This document shows positions 55,635-63,766 of a stretch of DNA of 64,000 nt, piece by piece. The notes below the pieces were generated by a model, which saw only the letters and a list, made by a program, of their open reading frames with translations, made no database searches and was not told the origin of the DNA. This DNA is from JAKCDU01 sp035551615. GTDB lineage: Bacteria; Actinomycetota; Acidimicrobiia; Acidimicrobiales; Palsa-688. The stretch lies in the NCBI GenBank assembly GCA_035551615.1, contig DASZNC010000059.1:13099-77098 (forward strand). Reading direction: 5' to 3'. Numbering within the stretch: position 1 is the stretch's first letter; every line of letters starts with the position of its first letter. The position numbers and the translations under genes were made by a program.

Positions 55635-56350
55635 GCGGCGCTGCGTCGTTGGACGAGCTGGCCCAGGCGGCGCCGACCATGCCTTCGCTCGACACCGGGG
55701 CGGTGACCCTGGTCCAGGCCGAGGTCCTGCAGGCGTCGTTCGAGATGGCCTACGCCAGCCGGGAGATCACGCTCCCGCCCGGGCTGCACCCGACCACCCC
55801 GCCGCTCATGGTCGTGCTGGCCTGGTCGATGGCCGACAGCCCCTGGGGATCGTTCGCCATGGCCCAGACCCGGGTCTCATGCCGCAGCGGCGTGCGGCCC
55901 CGGGGTTTCGTCACCGGCTGTGTCACCACAACGGAGGCCGCCGCCACCGCCCTATCGGAGCGGTGGGGCCTGCCCGCTCGCGTCGGCCGGGTCAGCCTGG
56001 TCCGCCGCTTCGACGCCGTCGAACTGTCGGTGGGCGACAGCCTGGCGCTGACCGGGCTGGACCCCGACCCGCTCGGTGCCGGCGACGTGCAGTACACGGT
56101 GACGGCGACGCTGGCCCACACCCCCAAGGGTCTGCGGCTGGTGCAGGTCGAGCCGGATTACGAACTTCGACGGGTGGAGAGGGTCAGACCCCGCCTGGAC
56201 CGATTCGATGCCGGGGCATGGGGCAGCCCCGACCTAACCCCGCGCCATCCGGTGACGGCGACCATCGCCGTCGGTGACATCACCGTGCCGGCGCTGAGGT
56301 TCTTGTCCCGACCCGATGTGATGGCCTTCGAAGGAACGGAGACGGTGTGA
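55628..56350 (+). CDS. Acetoacetate decarboxylase (ADC)-fold family protein
   Basis: A 240-residue protein with the ADC-fold strand pattern: VTLVQAEVLQASFEMAYASREITLPPGLHPTTPPLMVVLAWSM near the start and PARVGRVSLVRRFDAVELSVG in the middle. The Schiff-base Lys of true acetoacetate decarboxylases is not identifiable, so other activity (lyase, isomerase or binding) is likely. ATG 55628 overlaps the stop of the upstream oxidoreductase gene by 7 bases. Function in the operon unknown. Confidence 0.65.
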   Translation: MLSGAASLDELAQAAPTMPSLDTGAVTLVQAEVLQASFEMAYASREITLPPGLHPTTPPLMVVLAWSMADSPWGSFAMAQTRVSCRSGVRPRGFVTGCVTTTEAAATALSERWGLPARVGRVSLVRRFDAVELSVGDSLALTGLDPDPLGAGDVQYTVTATLAHTPKGLRLVQVEPDYELRRVERVRPRLDRFDAGAWGSPDLTPRHPVTATIAVGDITVPALRFLSRPDVMAFEGTETV

Positions 56351-57093
56351 TGGATCGATTGAACGGCAAGGTCGCCCTGGTGACCGGAGGGGCATCGGGG
56401 ATCGGCCTGGCCTGCAGCCAGCGGTTCGCCTCGGAAGGGGCCACGGTCACCGCCCTCGACCTCGAGGGCGGTGACTACAAGGTCGACGTGCGCGACGAGC
56501 AGGCCGTGGCTGCGGCGGTGGATGCGGTGGTCGCCGCCCACGGGCGCATCGACATTCTCGTCAACTCAGCCGGCATCGCCGGCGGTGGGCCGGTGCACAT
56601 GGTCGATGCCGCCGACTGGCAGAAGGTGATCGATGTCAACCTGACGGGCACGTTCCTGGTCTCCAAGCACGCACTGCGTCATATGGTCACGCAACGATCG
56701 GGCAGCATCGTCAACATCTCCAGCATCGAGGGCATCCAGGGCACCGAGGGAGGCAGTTCCTACAACGCGTCGAAGGGGGGCGTAGTGATGCTCACCAAGA
56801 ACATGGCCATCGACTACGGGCGGGCCGGCATCCGGGTCAACTGCATCTGCCCCGGGTTCATCGACACCCCCCTGCTGAACGCGGTGATGGGCCAGGAAGC
56901 CATGTCCAAGGTGCGCGACCACTACGAGGATCTGCACGTCCTGGGTCGGTTCGGCCGGCCCGAGGAGATCGCCTCGGCCGCCGCCTTCCTGGCGTCCGAC
57001 GATGCGTCGTTCGTCACCGGCCACCCCTTGGTCGTCGATGGCGGGTTCACCGCCGGCACCCGATCCTTCCTGAGCGACTTCATGGGCATCTGA
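56350..57093 (+). CDS. SDR-family oxidoreductase
   Basis: A 247-residue classical SDR. Cofactor motif TGGASGIG at residues 13-20, DVRDEQA, NSAGIAGGG, catalytic Ser in NISSIEG and Y-x-x-x-K in SSYNASKGG. C-terminal FVTGHPLVVDGGFTAG matches 3-oxoacyl reductase-like enzymes. ATG 56350 shares its A with the preceding TGA; GTG 56347 is an alternative. It completes the LLM-ADC-SDR operon. Confidence 0.9.
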   Translation: MDRLNGKVALVTGGASGIGLACSQRFASEGATVTALDLEGGDYKVDVRDEQAVAAAVDAVVAAHGRIDILVNSAGIAGGGPVHMVDAADWQKVIDVNLTGTFLVSKHALRHMVTQRSGSIVNISSIEGIQGTEGGSSYNASKGGVVMLTKNMAIDYGRAGIRVNCICPGFIDTPLLNAVMGQEAMSKVRDHYEDLHVLGRFGRPEEIASAAAFLASDDASFVTGHPLVVDGGFTAGTRSFLSDFMGI

Positions 57094-57116
57094 TCGTCTG
57101 GACCGATGCCCGCCAC

Positions 57117-57848
57117 TCAGGCCGGCACGTGGGCCAGGAGCCACTCCCGGGTCTGCTCGGTGGCGGACGCAATCAGTTCGGGCGAGTCCTTCCACGGGTC
57201 GATCAGATCGGCGTGGGGGGCCAGCCGGGCCACCTCGCGACCGGCGTCGCCGGGGTGGAAATCGTCGATGCCGGGCAGCACCAGCATCGGTACCGGGCAA
57301 CCGGCGATGGCGTCCCGGTCGACGCTGACCACGAAGTCGTCGCGCCACATGGCGGCCAGGAAGGCGTCCACATCCGGACGGGTCAGGTCGTCGCGGGCGG
57401 CGACCAGCTCATCGGCCCATGACGTCTGCAGCCCCTTGAACAGGTGGGCGTTGTCCCCGGTCACACCGATCGGCTGCTCCAGAACGGCGGCCACCACGCG
57501 CTCGGGCGCCCGCTCGGCCAGCTTCAGGATGAACGAACCGCCGATGCAGCAACCGAGGACCAGGAAACGGTCGATGCCCAGGTGGTCGAGCAGGGCCAAC
57601 TGGTCGTCGGCGTAGGCCCCCCATGGGTCGCCGGCGTCGAGCGGACCACGGGACGACCCGGCGTTGCGCTGATCCATGGCCACCATCCGGAAGGCGGCCT
57701 CGTACGACACCCACGGGTTCAGCGCTGCGTGTTGCCAGAACTCGACGGTCGAGCGCATGCCACCGGGTGCGAGAAGCAGGAGGGGGAATCCATCACCCCG
57801 TTCCTCGTAGTAGATGATGGTGGTGTCGTCGCGCACGAAGGTCGGCAT
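57117..57848 (-). CDS. Alpha/beta hydrolase with Cys nucleophile
   Basis: A 243-residue alpha/beta hydrolase. The nucleophile elbow is G99-C100-C101-I102-G103 instead of G-x-S-x-G, so Cys101 replaces Ser; Asp near 206 in LPGIDDFHPGD fits the acid. The oxyanion strand is LLLLAPGGMRS. A Cys nucleophile recalls dienelactone hydrolase and some thioesterases. TAGGTT sits 7 nt before ATG 57848. Confidence 0.82.
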   Translation of the reverse strand: MPTFVRDDTTIIYYEERGDGFPLLLLAPGGMRSTVEFWQHAALNPWVSYEAAFRMVAMDQRNAGSSRGPLDAGDPWGAYADDQLALLDHLGIDRFLVLGCCIGGSFILKLAERAPERVVAAVLEQPIGVTGDNAHLFKGLQTSWADELVAARDDLTRPDVDAFLAAMWRDDFVVSVDRDAIAGCPVPMLVLPGIDDFHPGDAGREVARLAPHADLIDPWKDSPELIASATEQTREWLLAHVPA

Positions 57849-57855
57849 CGGCTGG

Positions 57856-57861
57856 AACCTA
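57856..57861 (-). promoter_or_regulatory. -10 box TAGGTT of the hydrolase gene
   Basis: On the minus strand TAGGTT lies 7 nt before ATG 57848, without a ribosome site. It is back to back with the -10 of the cupin-GrpB gene. Confidence 0.45.
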
Positions 57862-57906
57862 CCTGACCGCGGCCATCACGGCCCTGATCGCTACGGCACG
57901 CAGCAG

Positions 57907-57912
57907 TACGTT
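57907..57912 (+). promoter_or_regulatory. -10 box TACGTT of the cupin-GrpB gene
   Basis: TACGTT ends 7 nt before GTG 57920 and no ribosome site is visible. Confidence 0.45.
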
Positions 57913-57919
57913 CGTAGCG

Positions 57920-58816
57920 GTGAGGATCTTCCGCTTCGACCACGAGGTGTCCCGCCCGGTGACGGCGTTCGGATCCGACTTCCGGATCGGACCGCTCGTC
58001 GACGCCGATCAAGCCTGTATCAGGGTCATCCACCTCGGGCCGGGCGGCCGCATCGGCCGTCACCCGGCCGCGACCAGGCAGCTGCTAGCCCTGCTGGCCG
58101 GCGAGGGCTGGGTCGCCGGGCCGGACGGGACCAGGCGGACAGTGATGGCCGGCCACGCCGCCGAATGGCCGGCCGGCGAGGAGCACGAAGCCGGTTCGGA
58201 CACCGGGTTCACGGCGGTCTGTGTGGAGGGGCAGTTCACGACCACGTCCATGGCGGTGACCCGGGAGATCGTGGTGAGCGACTACGACCCGGCGTGGCCG
58301 GAATGGTTCGAAACGGTGCGGGCCCAGGTCTGGCCGGCGGTGGCCGAACTGGCCATCCGCATCGACCACGTGGGCTCCACTTCGGTGCCCGGGCTGGCCG
58401 CCAAGCCGATCATCGACATGGACATCGTCGTCGCCGACCGGAGCCGGGTCCGGCCGGTGATCGAGGCCCTGGCCGGGCTCGGCTACGAGTGGCGCGGTGA
58501 TCTCGGGGTGGTCGGGCGCGAGGCCTTCCTGCCGCCCACCGGCGCCCATCTACCCGCCCACCACCTGTATCTGGTGGTCGAGGACTCGAAGCCGCACCTG
58601 GAGCACTGGCTCCTGCGCGATCTGCTGCGCGCCGACGGAGCGTCCCGGCAGGCCTACGCCGACCTGAAGCGCCACAACGCCGAAGCGTCGGCCGGCGACA
58701 TCGACTACTACGTCGCGGCCAAGGCGGCGTTGGTCGCCGATCTGCTCACCCGGGCCCGGGCCGAGCGGGGTCTGCCGGCGGCCCTCTACTGGGATCCGGA
58801 GCTGCCCCGCGGATAG
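57920..58816 (+). CDS. Cupin-GrpB (UPF0157) fusion
   Basis: A 298-residue fusion. Residues 20-105 are a small cupin-like beta-barrel (IRVIHLGPGGRIGRHPAATRQLLALLAGEGWVAGPDG, then HAAEWPAGEEHEAGSDTG). From about 113, IVVSDYDPAWPEWFETVRAQVW and IDHVGSTSVPGLAAKPIIDMDIVVA define GrpB/UPF0157, a nucleotidyltransferase-fold family. GrpB proteins are usually 170-190 residues and stand-alone. The cupin could sense a ligand. GTG 57920. The 3' end is duplicated just downstream. Confidence 0.85.
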   Translation: MRIFRFDHEVSRPVTAFGSDFRIGPLVDADQACIRVIHLGPGGRIGRHPAATRQLLALLAGEGWVAGPDGTRRTVMAGHAAEWPAGEEHEAGSDTGFTAVCVEGQFTTTSMAVTREIVVSDYDPAWPEWFETVRAQVWPAVAELAIRIDHVGSTSVPGLAAKPIIDMDIVVADRSRVRPVIEALAGLGYEWRGDLGVVGREAFLPPTGAHLPAHHLYLVVEDSKPHLEHWLLRDLLRADGASRQAYADLKRHNAEASAGDIDYYVAAKAALVADLLTRARAERGLPAALYWDPELPRG

Positions 58817-58897
58817 GCGGACCGCGGCCTCAGCCGGGCCGAGCGGGTCTGCGGGCGGCCGTCTACCGGGATACGGAACTGTCCCGCAGATAGGCGG
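58760..58897. repeat. Diverged tandem copy of the cupin-GrpB 3' end
   Basis: The last 57 bases of the gene plus TAG (58760-58820) recur at 58838-58897 with one deletion and about eight substitutions (for example CTGGGATCCGGAGC versus CCGGGATACGGAAC). It is an old duplication that includes the stop codon. Confidence 0.75.
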
Positions 58898-58934
58898 CTC
58901 CGCTCCGGCCCGGCCTGGTACGCGTGCGCCGGGG

Positions 58935-58940
58935 TAGCGT
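58935..58940 (+). promoter_or_regulatory. -10 box TAGCGT of the crotonase gene
   Basis: TAGCGT ends 6 nt before ATG 58947, and no ribosome site is present. Confidence 0.5.
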
Positions 58941-58946
58941 TCGGGC

Positions 58947-59732
58947 ATGGCCGACCAGCTACTGACCGAGCGCAACGGCGCGGTGACCGTCATCACGCTC
59001 AACCGACCGGACCGGATGAACACCATCAGCGGGACGATGCTCAGCGAACTGAGCACCGCCCTCCTCGAAGCCGACCGCAACCCCGAGGTGCGGGCCGTCG
59101 TCCTGACCGGAGCCGGCCGGGCCTTCTGCGCCGGGCTCGATCTGGAGGAGCAATCGAGCGGTTCCGGCCTCGACATCGGCGGCCGATCGGGCGAGTTCGA
59201 CCTGCGCGATGCGCCGCCCATCGTGCTGCACGAGATCGACGTGCCCACCATCTGCGCTCTCAACGGCGGGGCCGCCGGCTACGGCATGGACCTGGCCCTG
59301 GGCTGCGACATCCGCATCGCCGCCGAGAACGCCAAGATGGCGCCGGCTTTCACTAAGCGCGGCGTACTGCCCGAATCGGGCGGCACCTGGCTCCTGCCCC
59401 GCCTGGTCGGGGCATCCGTCGCCGCCGAGATCTTCTTCACCGGCGAGACGCTCGGGTCGGACCGGCTGCTGGAGCTCGGTCTGGTCAGCCGGGTGGTCCC
59501 GGCCGGCGACCTGATGGGAGCGGCCATGGACGTGGCCAACCGGGTCGCGGCCAACGCCCCGCTCGCCGTGCGGGCGGCCAAGCGGATGCTCCGCTACGGC
59601 GCCGAGGAGGGCTTCTCGGCGCACGTGCAGCGGGTGTACCTCACCCTGCTGCCACTGTTCCGGACCAAGGACTTCCGGGAGGGCATGATGTCCTTCCTCG
59701 AGAAGCGACCGGCCGACTTCCAGGGCCAGTAA
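58947..59732 (+). CDS. Enoyl-CoA hydratase/isomerase (crotonase)
   Basis: A 261-residue crotonase with TGAGRAFCAGLDL (oxyanion residues near 60), NGGAAGYGMDLAL (near 108) and the catalytic Glu in LPESGGTWLLPRLVG near 140. It resembles canonical hydratases more closely than the one at 45801. Member of an operon with a zinc dehydrogenase and a VOC protein, probably for acyl-CoA or terpenoid catabolism. Confidence 0.9.
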   Translation: MADQLLTERNGAVTVITLNRPDRMNTISGTMLSELSTALLEADRNPEVRAVVLTGAGRAFCAGLDLEEQSSGSGLDIGGRSGEFDLRDAPPIVLHEIDVPTICALNGGAAGYGMDLALGCDIRIAAENAKMAPAFTKRGVLPESGGTWLLPRLVGASVAAEIFFTGETLGSDRLLELGLVSRVVPAGDLMGAAMDVANRVAANAPLAVRAAKRMLRYGAEEGFSAHVQRVYLTLLPLFRTKDFREGMMSFLEKRPADFQGQ

Positions 59733-59765
59733 GGGAATTTCGGCGTGGCGCAGCTGGGGGCGACC

Positions 59766-60779
59766 ATGCCGGCGGCGGTGTACAAGGGCCGCCGCACGGT
59801 GCAGGTCGAAGAGGTGCCGGTCCCGAACGTCGGCCCCGGCCAGGTACTGATGGAGGTCAGTCACTGCGGCATCTGCGGCAGCGACCTCCACATGATCATG
59901 GAGGACTGGGGCACCCCGGGATCGATCAGTGGGCACGAGTATTCGGGCGTACTGGTCGAGATCGGCGAGGGCACCTCAGGGTGGTCAGCCGGCGACCGGG
60001 CCATCGGCGGCCCCAGCCGGGGCTGCGGCCGCTGCGAGTGGTGCCGGTCGGGGCGGACCAACCTGTGTGCCAACAAACCGAAATTCGGGATCGACCCGTT
60101 CGTCGGCGCCTTCGCCAGGTACAAGCTGATCGACGCCGACTGCCTCTACCGGGTCCCCGACGGCCTGGAACTCCGGTCAGCGGCGCTGACAGAACCGCTG
60201 GCGGTGGCGCTCAGAGGCGTCCGCCGGGCCGGTCCGTCGGCCGGGCGTCCGGTGCTGGTCACCGGGGGTGGCCCGATCGGCCAGCTCACCGTCGCCGTGC
60301 TGATCGCCGACGGCGTCACCGACATCACGGTGAGCGAGCCGTCCGAGGTGCGCCAGGACCTGGTGCGGAGGATCGGCGCATCGCGCGTGATCCGGCCCGA
60401 CGAGCTGCACAGCCCGCCACTGCCCATGGACGTGGCCGACGGTGCCTACGCCGCCGCCTTCGAGTGTTCGGGTCGGCCGGAGGCCATGGAGGTGGCCCTC
60501 GACAACCTGGACCGGGCCGGGATGCTGGTGCTGTCCGGCACCGGGATGAAGCGGCCCCGATTCGACTCGAACCGGATCATCCTCAACGAACTCGTGATCA
60601 CCGGCACGGTCGAGTACACCCCGGCCGATTACGACGCAGCCATAGATTTGCTGGCGTCGGGACGGCTGCCGGTCGACGCCCTGGTGGAGGCCGAGGACCA
60701 GCCCCTCGACCGGGTCCAGTGGGCGATGGAGCAACTGAGCCGGGGCGACCTGGCCGGAAAGGTGATGGTGGCCCCGTAA
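59766..60779 (+). CDS. Zinc-binding alcohol dehydrogenase (MDR family)
   Basis: A 337-residue medium-chain dehydrogenase. Catalytic zinc Cys in VSHCGICGSD near 38 with GHEYSGV; structural zinc Cys in CGRCEWCRSGRTNLC near 90. Rossmann GGGPIGQL near 165. Sequence resembles sorbitol/threonine-type dehydrogenases. ATG 59766 has GGGGGCGACC just before it; GTG 59745 adds 7 residues. The stop overlaps the VOC gene start as TAATG. Confidence 0.9.
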   Translation: MPAAVYKGRRTVQVEEVPVPNVGPGQVLMEVSHCGICGSDLHMIMEDWGTPGSISGHEYSGVLVEIGEGTSGWSAGDRAIGGPSRGCGRCEWCRSGRTNLCANKPKFGIDPFVGAFARYKLIDADCLYRVPDGLELRSAALTEPLAVALRGVRRAGPSAGRPVLVTGGGPIGQLTVAVLIADGVTDITVSEPSEVRQDLVRRIGASRVIRPDELHSPPLPMDVADGAYAAAFECSGRPEAMEVALDNLDRAGMLVLSGTGMKRPRFDSNRIILNELVITGTVEYTPADYDAAIDLLASGRLPVDALVEAEDQPLDRVQWAMEQLSRGDLAGKVMVAP

Positions 60780-61222
60780 TGCCCAAGCCCGGCACGCCCC
60801 GGTTCAACCACGTGGCCATGAGCGTCCCCGCCGATCTCCTGGATGAGGGGGGGCGGCGTGAGATCGTCTCCTTTTACCGCGAGGTCTTCGGATGGCAGGA
60901 ACTCCCGACCGAGACGGTCAACCGCGAGAAGCTGATCCTCAGCGCCTACTCCTACGACCAGTTCGTGTTCCTCATCGCCGAGGAGAAGCCGATGATGGCG
61001 CCCCGGCTGGACCATTTCGGGATGGGCGTCGCCAGCATCGAGGAGCTCGACGACTTCTACGGGCGGGCCCTCGCCTACCGGGACAAGGACGACCGGGTCG
61101 ACATCATCGACAAGCAGGTCGAGCACCATCCGGGCCTGGACCTGACCAGCTTCTACGTCGGGTACCTCCTGCCGTTGATGGTGGAGGTCCAACATTTCGC
61201 CTTCCAAATCCCGTCCGAATAG
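60779..61222 (+). CDS. VOC (glyoxalase-fold) family protein
   Basis: A 147-residue VOC protein: PRFNHVAMSVPADLLDEGGRREIVSFYREVFGWQELP at the N-terminus and LDHFGMGVASIEELDDFYGRALAYRD in the second half. VOC modules often catalyse epimerisation or ring cleavage. It is translationally coupled to the dehydrogenase by TAATG. The FMN riboswitch begins directly after it. Confidence 0.87.
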   Translation: MPKPGTPRFNHVAMSVPADLLDEGGRREIVSFYREVFGWQELPTETVNREKLILSAYSYDQFVFLIAEEKPMMAPRLDHFGMGVASIEELDDFYGRALAYRDKDDRVDIIDKQVEHHPGLDLTSFYVGYLLPLMVEVQHFAFQIPSE

Positions 61223-61227
61223 AATAA

Positions 61228-61345
61228 TATTCGGGTGACGGCGCGATTCCGTCCTGAGCGGTAACAGCCCGCAGATCCCGCCGCCGGCGGGATGGTCCGG
61301 TGCGAGCCCGGAGCCAACGGTGACAGTCCGAGCAGACCAACTGGT
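61228..61345 (+). ncRNA. FMN riboswitch (RFN element)
   Basis: The conserved core blocks are all present in order: GACGG-CGCGATT-CCGTC, GAGCGGTAACAGCCCGC, a variable hairpin (GATCCCGCCGCCGGCGGGAT), GGTCCGGTGCGAGCCCGG, GAGCCAACGGTGACAGTCCG. They match the RFN aptamer that binds FMN. A strong GGCGCC hairpin at 61347-61363 lies between the aptamer and the ATG at 61389. There is no U-tract, so control is probably translational, or through Rho. Confidence 0.9.
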
Positions 61346-61388
61346 TGGCGCCCGCCCGGCGCCTCGGATGTGAACGTCGGAGAATCGC

Positions 61389-62621
61389 ATGTACAACGGA
61401 AGAATCACTGAAATCGGCATCATCACTGCCACTACTGTAGGCCGGCGGCGATCGATCGTCGTCGCCGCGAACAAGACCGCCGGCCTGGTCGCCCCCGGAG
61501 GTTCGGTGGCCGTTAACGGCACCTGCCTGTCGGTGACCGGCGTGGGCGACGACTGGTTCGAAGCCGACTTATCGGAGGAGACGGCGGCCCGCACCACGCT
61601 CGACGAATGGCCGGCCGGCCACGCCGTCAACCTGGAGGTCCCGCTCCGGGTCGGCGATCCGCTCGACGGGCACCTGGTGCAGGGCCACGTGGATGGCGTC
61701 GGCAAGGTGACCCATGTCGAGGTGGACGAGCTGGGTGGGCGGCGGGTGTGGATCCGTCCGCCCAAACGGTTGATGGACGATGTCGTCGGCAAGGGGTCGG
61801 TGGCGGTCGACGGCGTCAGCCTGACCGTCGCCGAGCGGCTGGCCGACAGATTCTCGGTGGCCCTCATCCCGGTCACCCAACGGGAGACGACGCTCGGCTC
61901 GGTCGCCGACGGCCAAAGGGTCAACCTGGAATCCGACCTGTTCGCCAAGTCGGCCGGCGAGTTGCACGCCGCCGCCCGCCTGGTCGCGGCTCGGACGCTG
62001 GCCGCGCTGCCGTGGGCCGGCGAGCTGCGGGGCCGGGCCGGCGTCGACAAATGCGCCGCCCATCTGGCCACCGGTGGCGGGGTGCTGATCTACGACCCCG
62101 ACCGCGAGGCGGAGGCCGACATCGTCTTCGCCGGCGCCGGGTTCCGGCCGGAGTCGATGGCGTTCCTCCTGACCCACGCCTGCGGGCACACGACCGTCCC
62201 GTGCGACCGGGCCCGCCTGGACCGGCTCGAGATCGAGGCCCTGCCCGGGCCCGGGGACCGCCACGGGACGGCACCGCACGTTCCGGTCGACCTGGCGGCT
62301 GGTACCGGTACCGGCGTGTCAGCCTTCGACCGGGCGGCCACCATCCGCCGGCTGGCCCACCCCGACGCCGTCCCATCCGACTTCCTGCGGCCCGGGCACG
62401 TCTTCCCCCTGGGCGCTCGACCCGGCGGGTTAGCCGAGCGGCGGGGTCACACCGAAGCGTCGCTGGCTCTCTGCCAGGTCGCCGGCCGGCCGACGGTAGC
62501 GGTCATATGCGAGGTGATGGGGCCGGACGGCCGGATGTTGAACGGCTCCGCCGTGGAGCGGTTCGCCCTGCGCTGGTCCCTGCCCATGATCAGCGTGGAC
62601 GACCTGGCTGGCGTCGCCTGA
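61389..62621 (+). CDS. ribE/ribB: Riboflavin synthase-DHBP synthase fusion
   Basis: A 410-residue bifunctional protein. Residues 1-195 are the two-barrel riboflavin synthase (MYNGRITEIG, GSVAVNGTCLSV and GHLVQGHVDGVG; second barrel GSVAVDGVSLTV). From about 215 comes 3,4-dihydroxy-2-butanone-4-phosphate synthase: DPDREAEAD, TGVSAFDRAATIR, RPGHVFPL and GHTEASLAL. The usual RHTxG is THACG here. Together they make two riboflavin-pathway steps. CGGAGAA is the ribosome site. The RFN element directly upstream is the regulator. The 3' end is duplicated downstream. Confidence 0.9.
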   Translation: MYNGRITEIGIITATTVGRRRSIVVAANKTAGLVAPGGSVAVNGTCLSVTGVGDDWFEADLSEETAARTTLDEWPAGHAVNLEVPLRVGDPLDGHLVQGHVDGVGKVTHVEVDELGGRRVWIRPPKRLMDDVVGKGSVAVDGVSLTVAERLADRFSVALIPVTQRETTLGSVADGQRVNLESDLFAKSAGELHAAARLVAARTLAALPWAGELRGRAGVDKCAAHLATGGGVLIYDPDREAEADIVFAGAGFRPESMAFLLTHACGHTTVPCDRARLDRLEIEALPGPGDRHGTAPHVPVDLAAGTGTGVSAFDRAATIRRLAHPDAVPSDFLRPGHVFPLGARPGGLAERRGHTEASLALCQVAGRPTVAVICEVMGPDGRMLNGSAVERFALRWSLPMISVDDLAGVA

Positions 62622-62715
62622 CGGCGTGGCCGGCGTCGCCTGACGGGGTGGCCGGCGGCGGCGCCGGTCGCGGGGGCGCCGGTCGGGGCCGGCCGCGTCG
62701 CCTGACGGCGTGGGC
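62610..62715. repeat. 22-bp tandem repeats of the riboflavin gene end
   Basis: GGCGTCGCCTGACGGCGTGG (plus CC; 62610-62631) includes the TGA stop, recurs at 62632-62653 with one change and at 62695-62715. Each copy carries the TGA. The gap between copies 2 and 3 is G+C-rich low complexity. Confidence 0.75.
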
Positions 62716-62762
62716 AGCCGGCTGCTCGTCGCCTGGCGCCGGCCGATCTCGGAATCTTGTCG

Positions 62763-63758
62763 CTATTGGCCGGCGGCGAGAAGGGCGGCCTGCTCACGGG
62801 CGGCCGAGTAACCGACTCTGCCCTCCTCCAGGCTGGGCGGGTCGCCCTCCGTCTCGAGCCACCGCCAGGTGGACTCGACCGTGTCGGCGATCGGCCGGCA
62901 GACCATGCCCGCCTTGTGCACCTTGTTGGTATTGCCGGCATGCAGGCCGGCCGCCTCCCCTTCGGGCGGCAGCCAGATCGGCAGCTCGGTCCAGGGGGAT
63001 ATGCCCTGGGCCTCGACCAGATCGGGTGTCACCCAGACCAGTTCGGCCCGCCCGCCGGTCACCCGGTTGGCGGTCTCGAGCAGTGCACCCATCGTCGTGT
63101 GGCCGGCCCGGCTGACCGTGTCGAACACGCCACCCCGACCGGCGGCCGCCATATCCAACATCCATGAGGCCAGATCCCGGCCGTCGATGTACTGCAGCGC
63201 CCGCCCGGGCGGACCTGGGCACAGCACCGGCCCACCGCGTTCTAGCCGGCGCAGCCACCACGGCAACCGCCCTATCAACTCATACGGCCCCAATATCAAA
63301 CCAGCCCGCGCCACCAGGGCCCGGTCACCGAAGGCCTCCAGGGCGGCCAGCTCCCCGCCCCGCTTGGCCGAGGCGTAATCCCCGGATTCGGTCGACGACG
63401 GGTCGCCGGCCACCACCGGTCCGGTCTCGTCCAGCCCGGCAGCGATCGGCCACTCGTACACCGAGCGACTCGACACGTATCCGAAGTGCCGGGCCCGGCC
63501 GGCCAGCAGCTGGGCCGCGTCACGAACCGGGGCCGGGGCGGCGCTCCAGGTGTCGACCACTGCGTCCCACTTCCCGTCGCCCAGGACCTCCTCGAGCTGC
63601 CCGGGAGCCAGCCGATCTGCGATCAGCAGTTCGGTGCCTGGCGTCCGATGGCCACTCGTCCCGCGGTTGACCATCGTCACCAGCCACCCCCGTGCCACCG
63701 CCTCCTCGACGATGCACCGGCCGACATGATGGGTCCCGCCCAGCACCAGTAGGTCCAT
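62763..63758 (-). CDS. NAD-dependent epimerase/dehydratase (extended SDR)
   Basis: A 331-residue extended SDR. Cofactor loop VLGGTHHVG at residues 5-13, FGYVSSRSVYEW with the catalytic Ser, Y-x-x-x-K in GDYASAKRGG, and RALQYIDGRDLASWMLDMA for the C-terminal domain. The GGTHHVG form is typical of actinobacterial reductases of unknown substrate. ATG 63758; TATAGT 8 nt upstream. Confidence 0.88.
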   Translation of the reverse strand: MDLLVLGGTHHVGRCIVEEAVARGWLVTMVNRGTSGHRTPGTELLIADRLAPGQLEEVLGDGKWDAVVDTWSAAPAPVRDAAQLLAGRARHFGYVSSRSVYEWPIAAGLDETGPVVAGDPSSTESGDYASAKRGGELAALEAFGDRALVARAGLILGPYELIGRLPWWLRRLERGGPVLCPGPPGRALQYIDGRDLASWMLDMAAAGRGGVFDTVSRAGHTTMGALLETANRVTGGRAELVWVTPDLVEAQGISPWTELPIWLPPEGEAAGLHAGNTNKVHKAGMVCRPIADTVESTWRWLETEGDPPSLEEGRVGYSAAREQAALLAAGQ

Positions 63759-63766
63759 AGCGCGTA

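Noticed and set aside
7733..62715. CRISPR-like short repeats
   Set aside because: All repeat sets are two to three adjacent units of 16-60 bp with spacing that is short or zero, without unique spacers of constant length and without cas genes.
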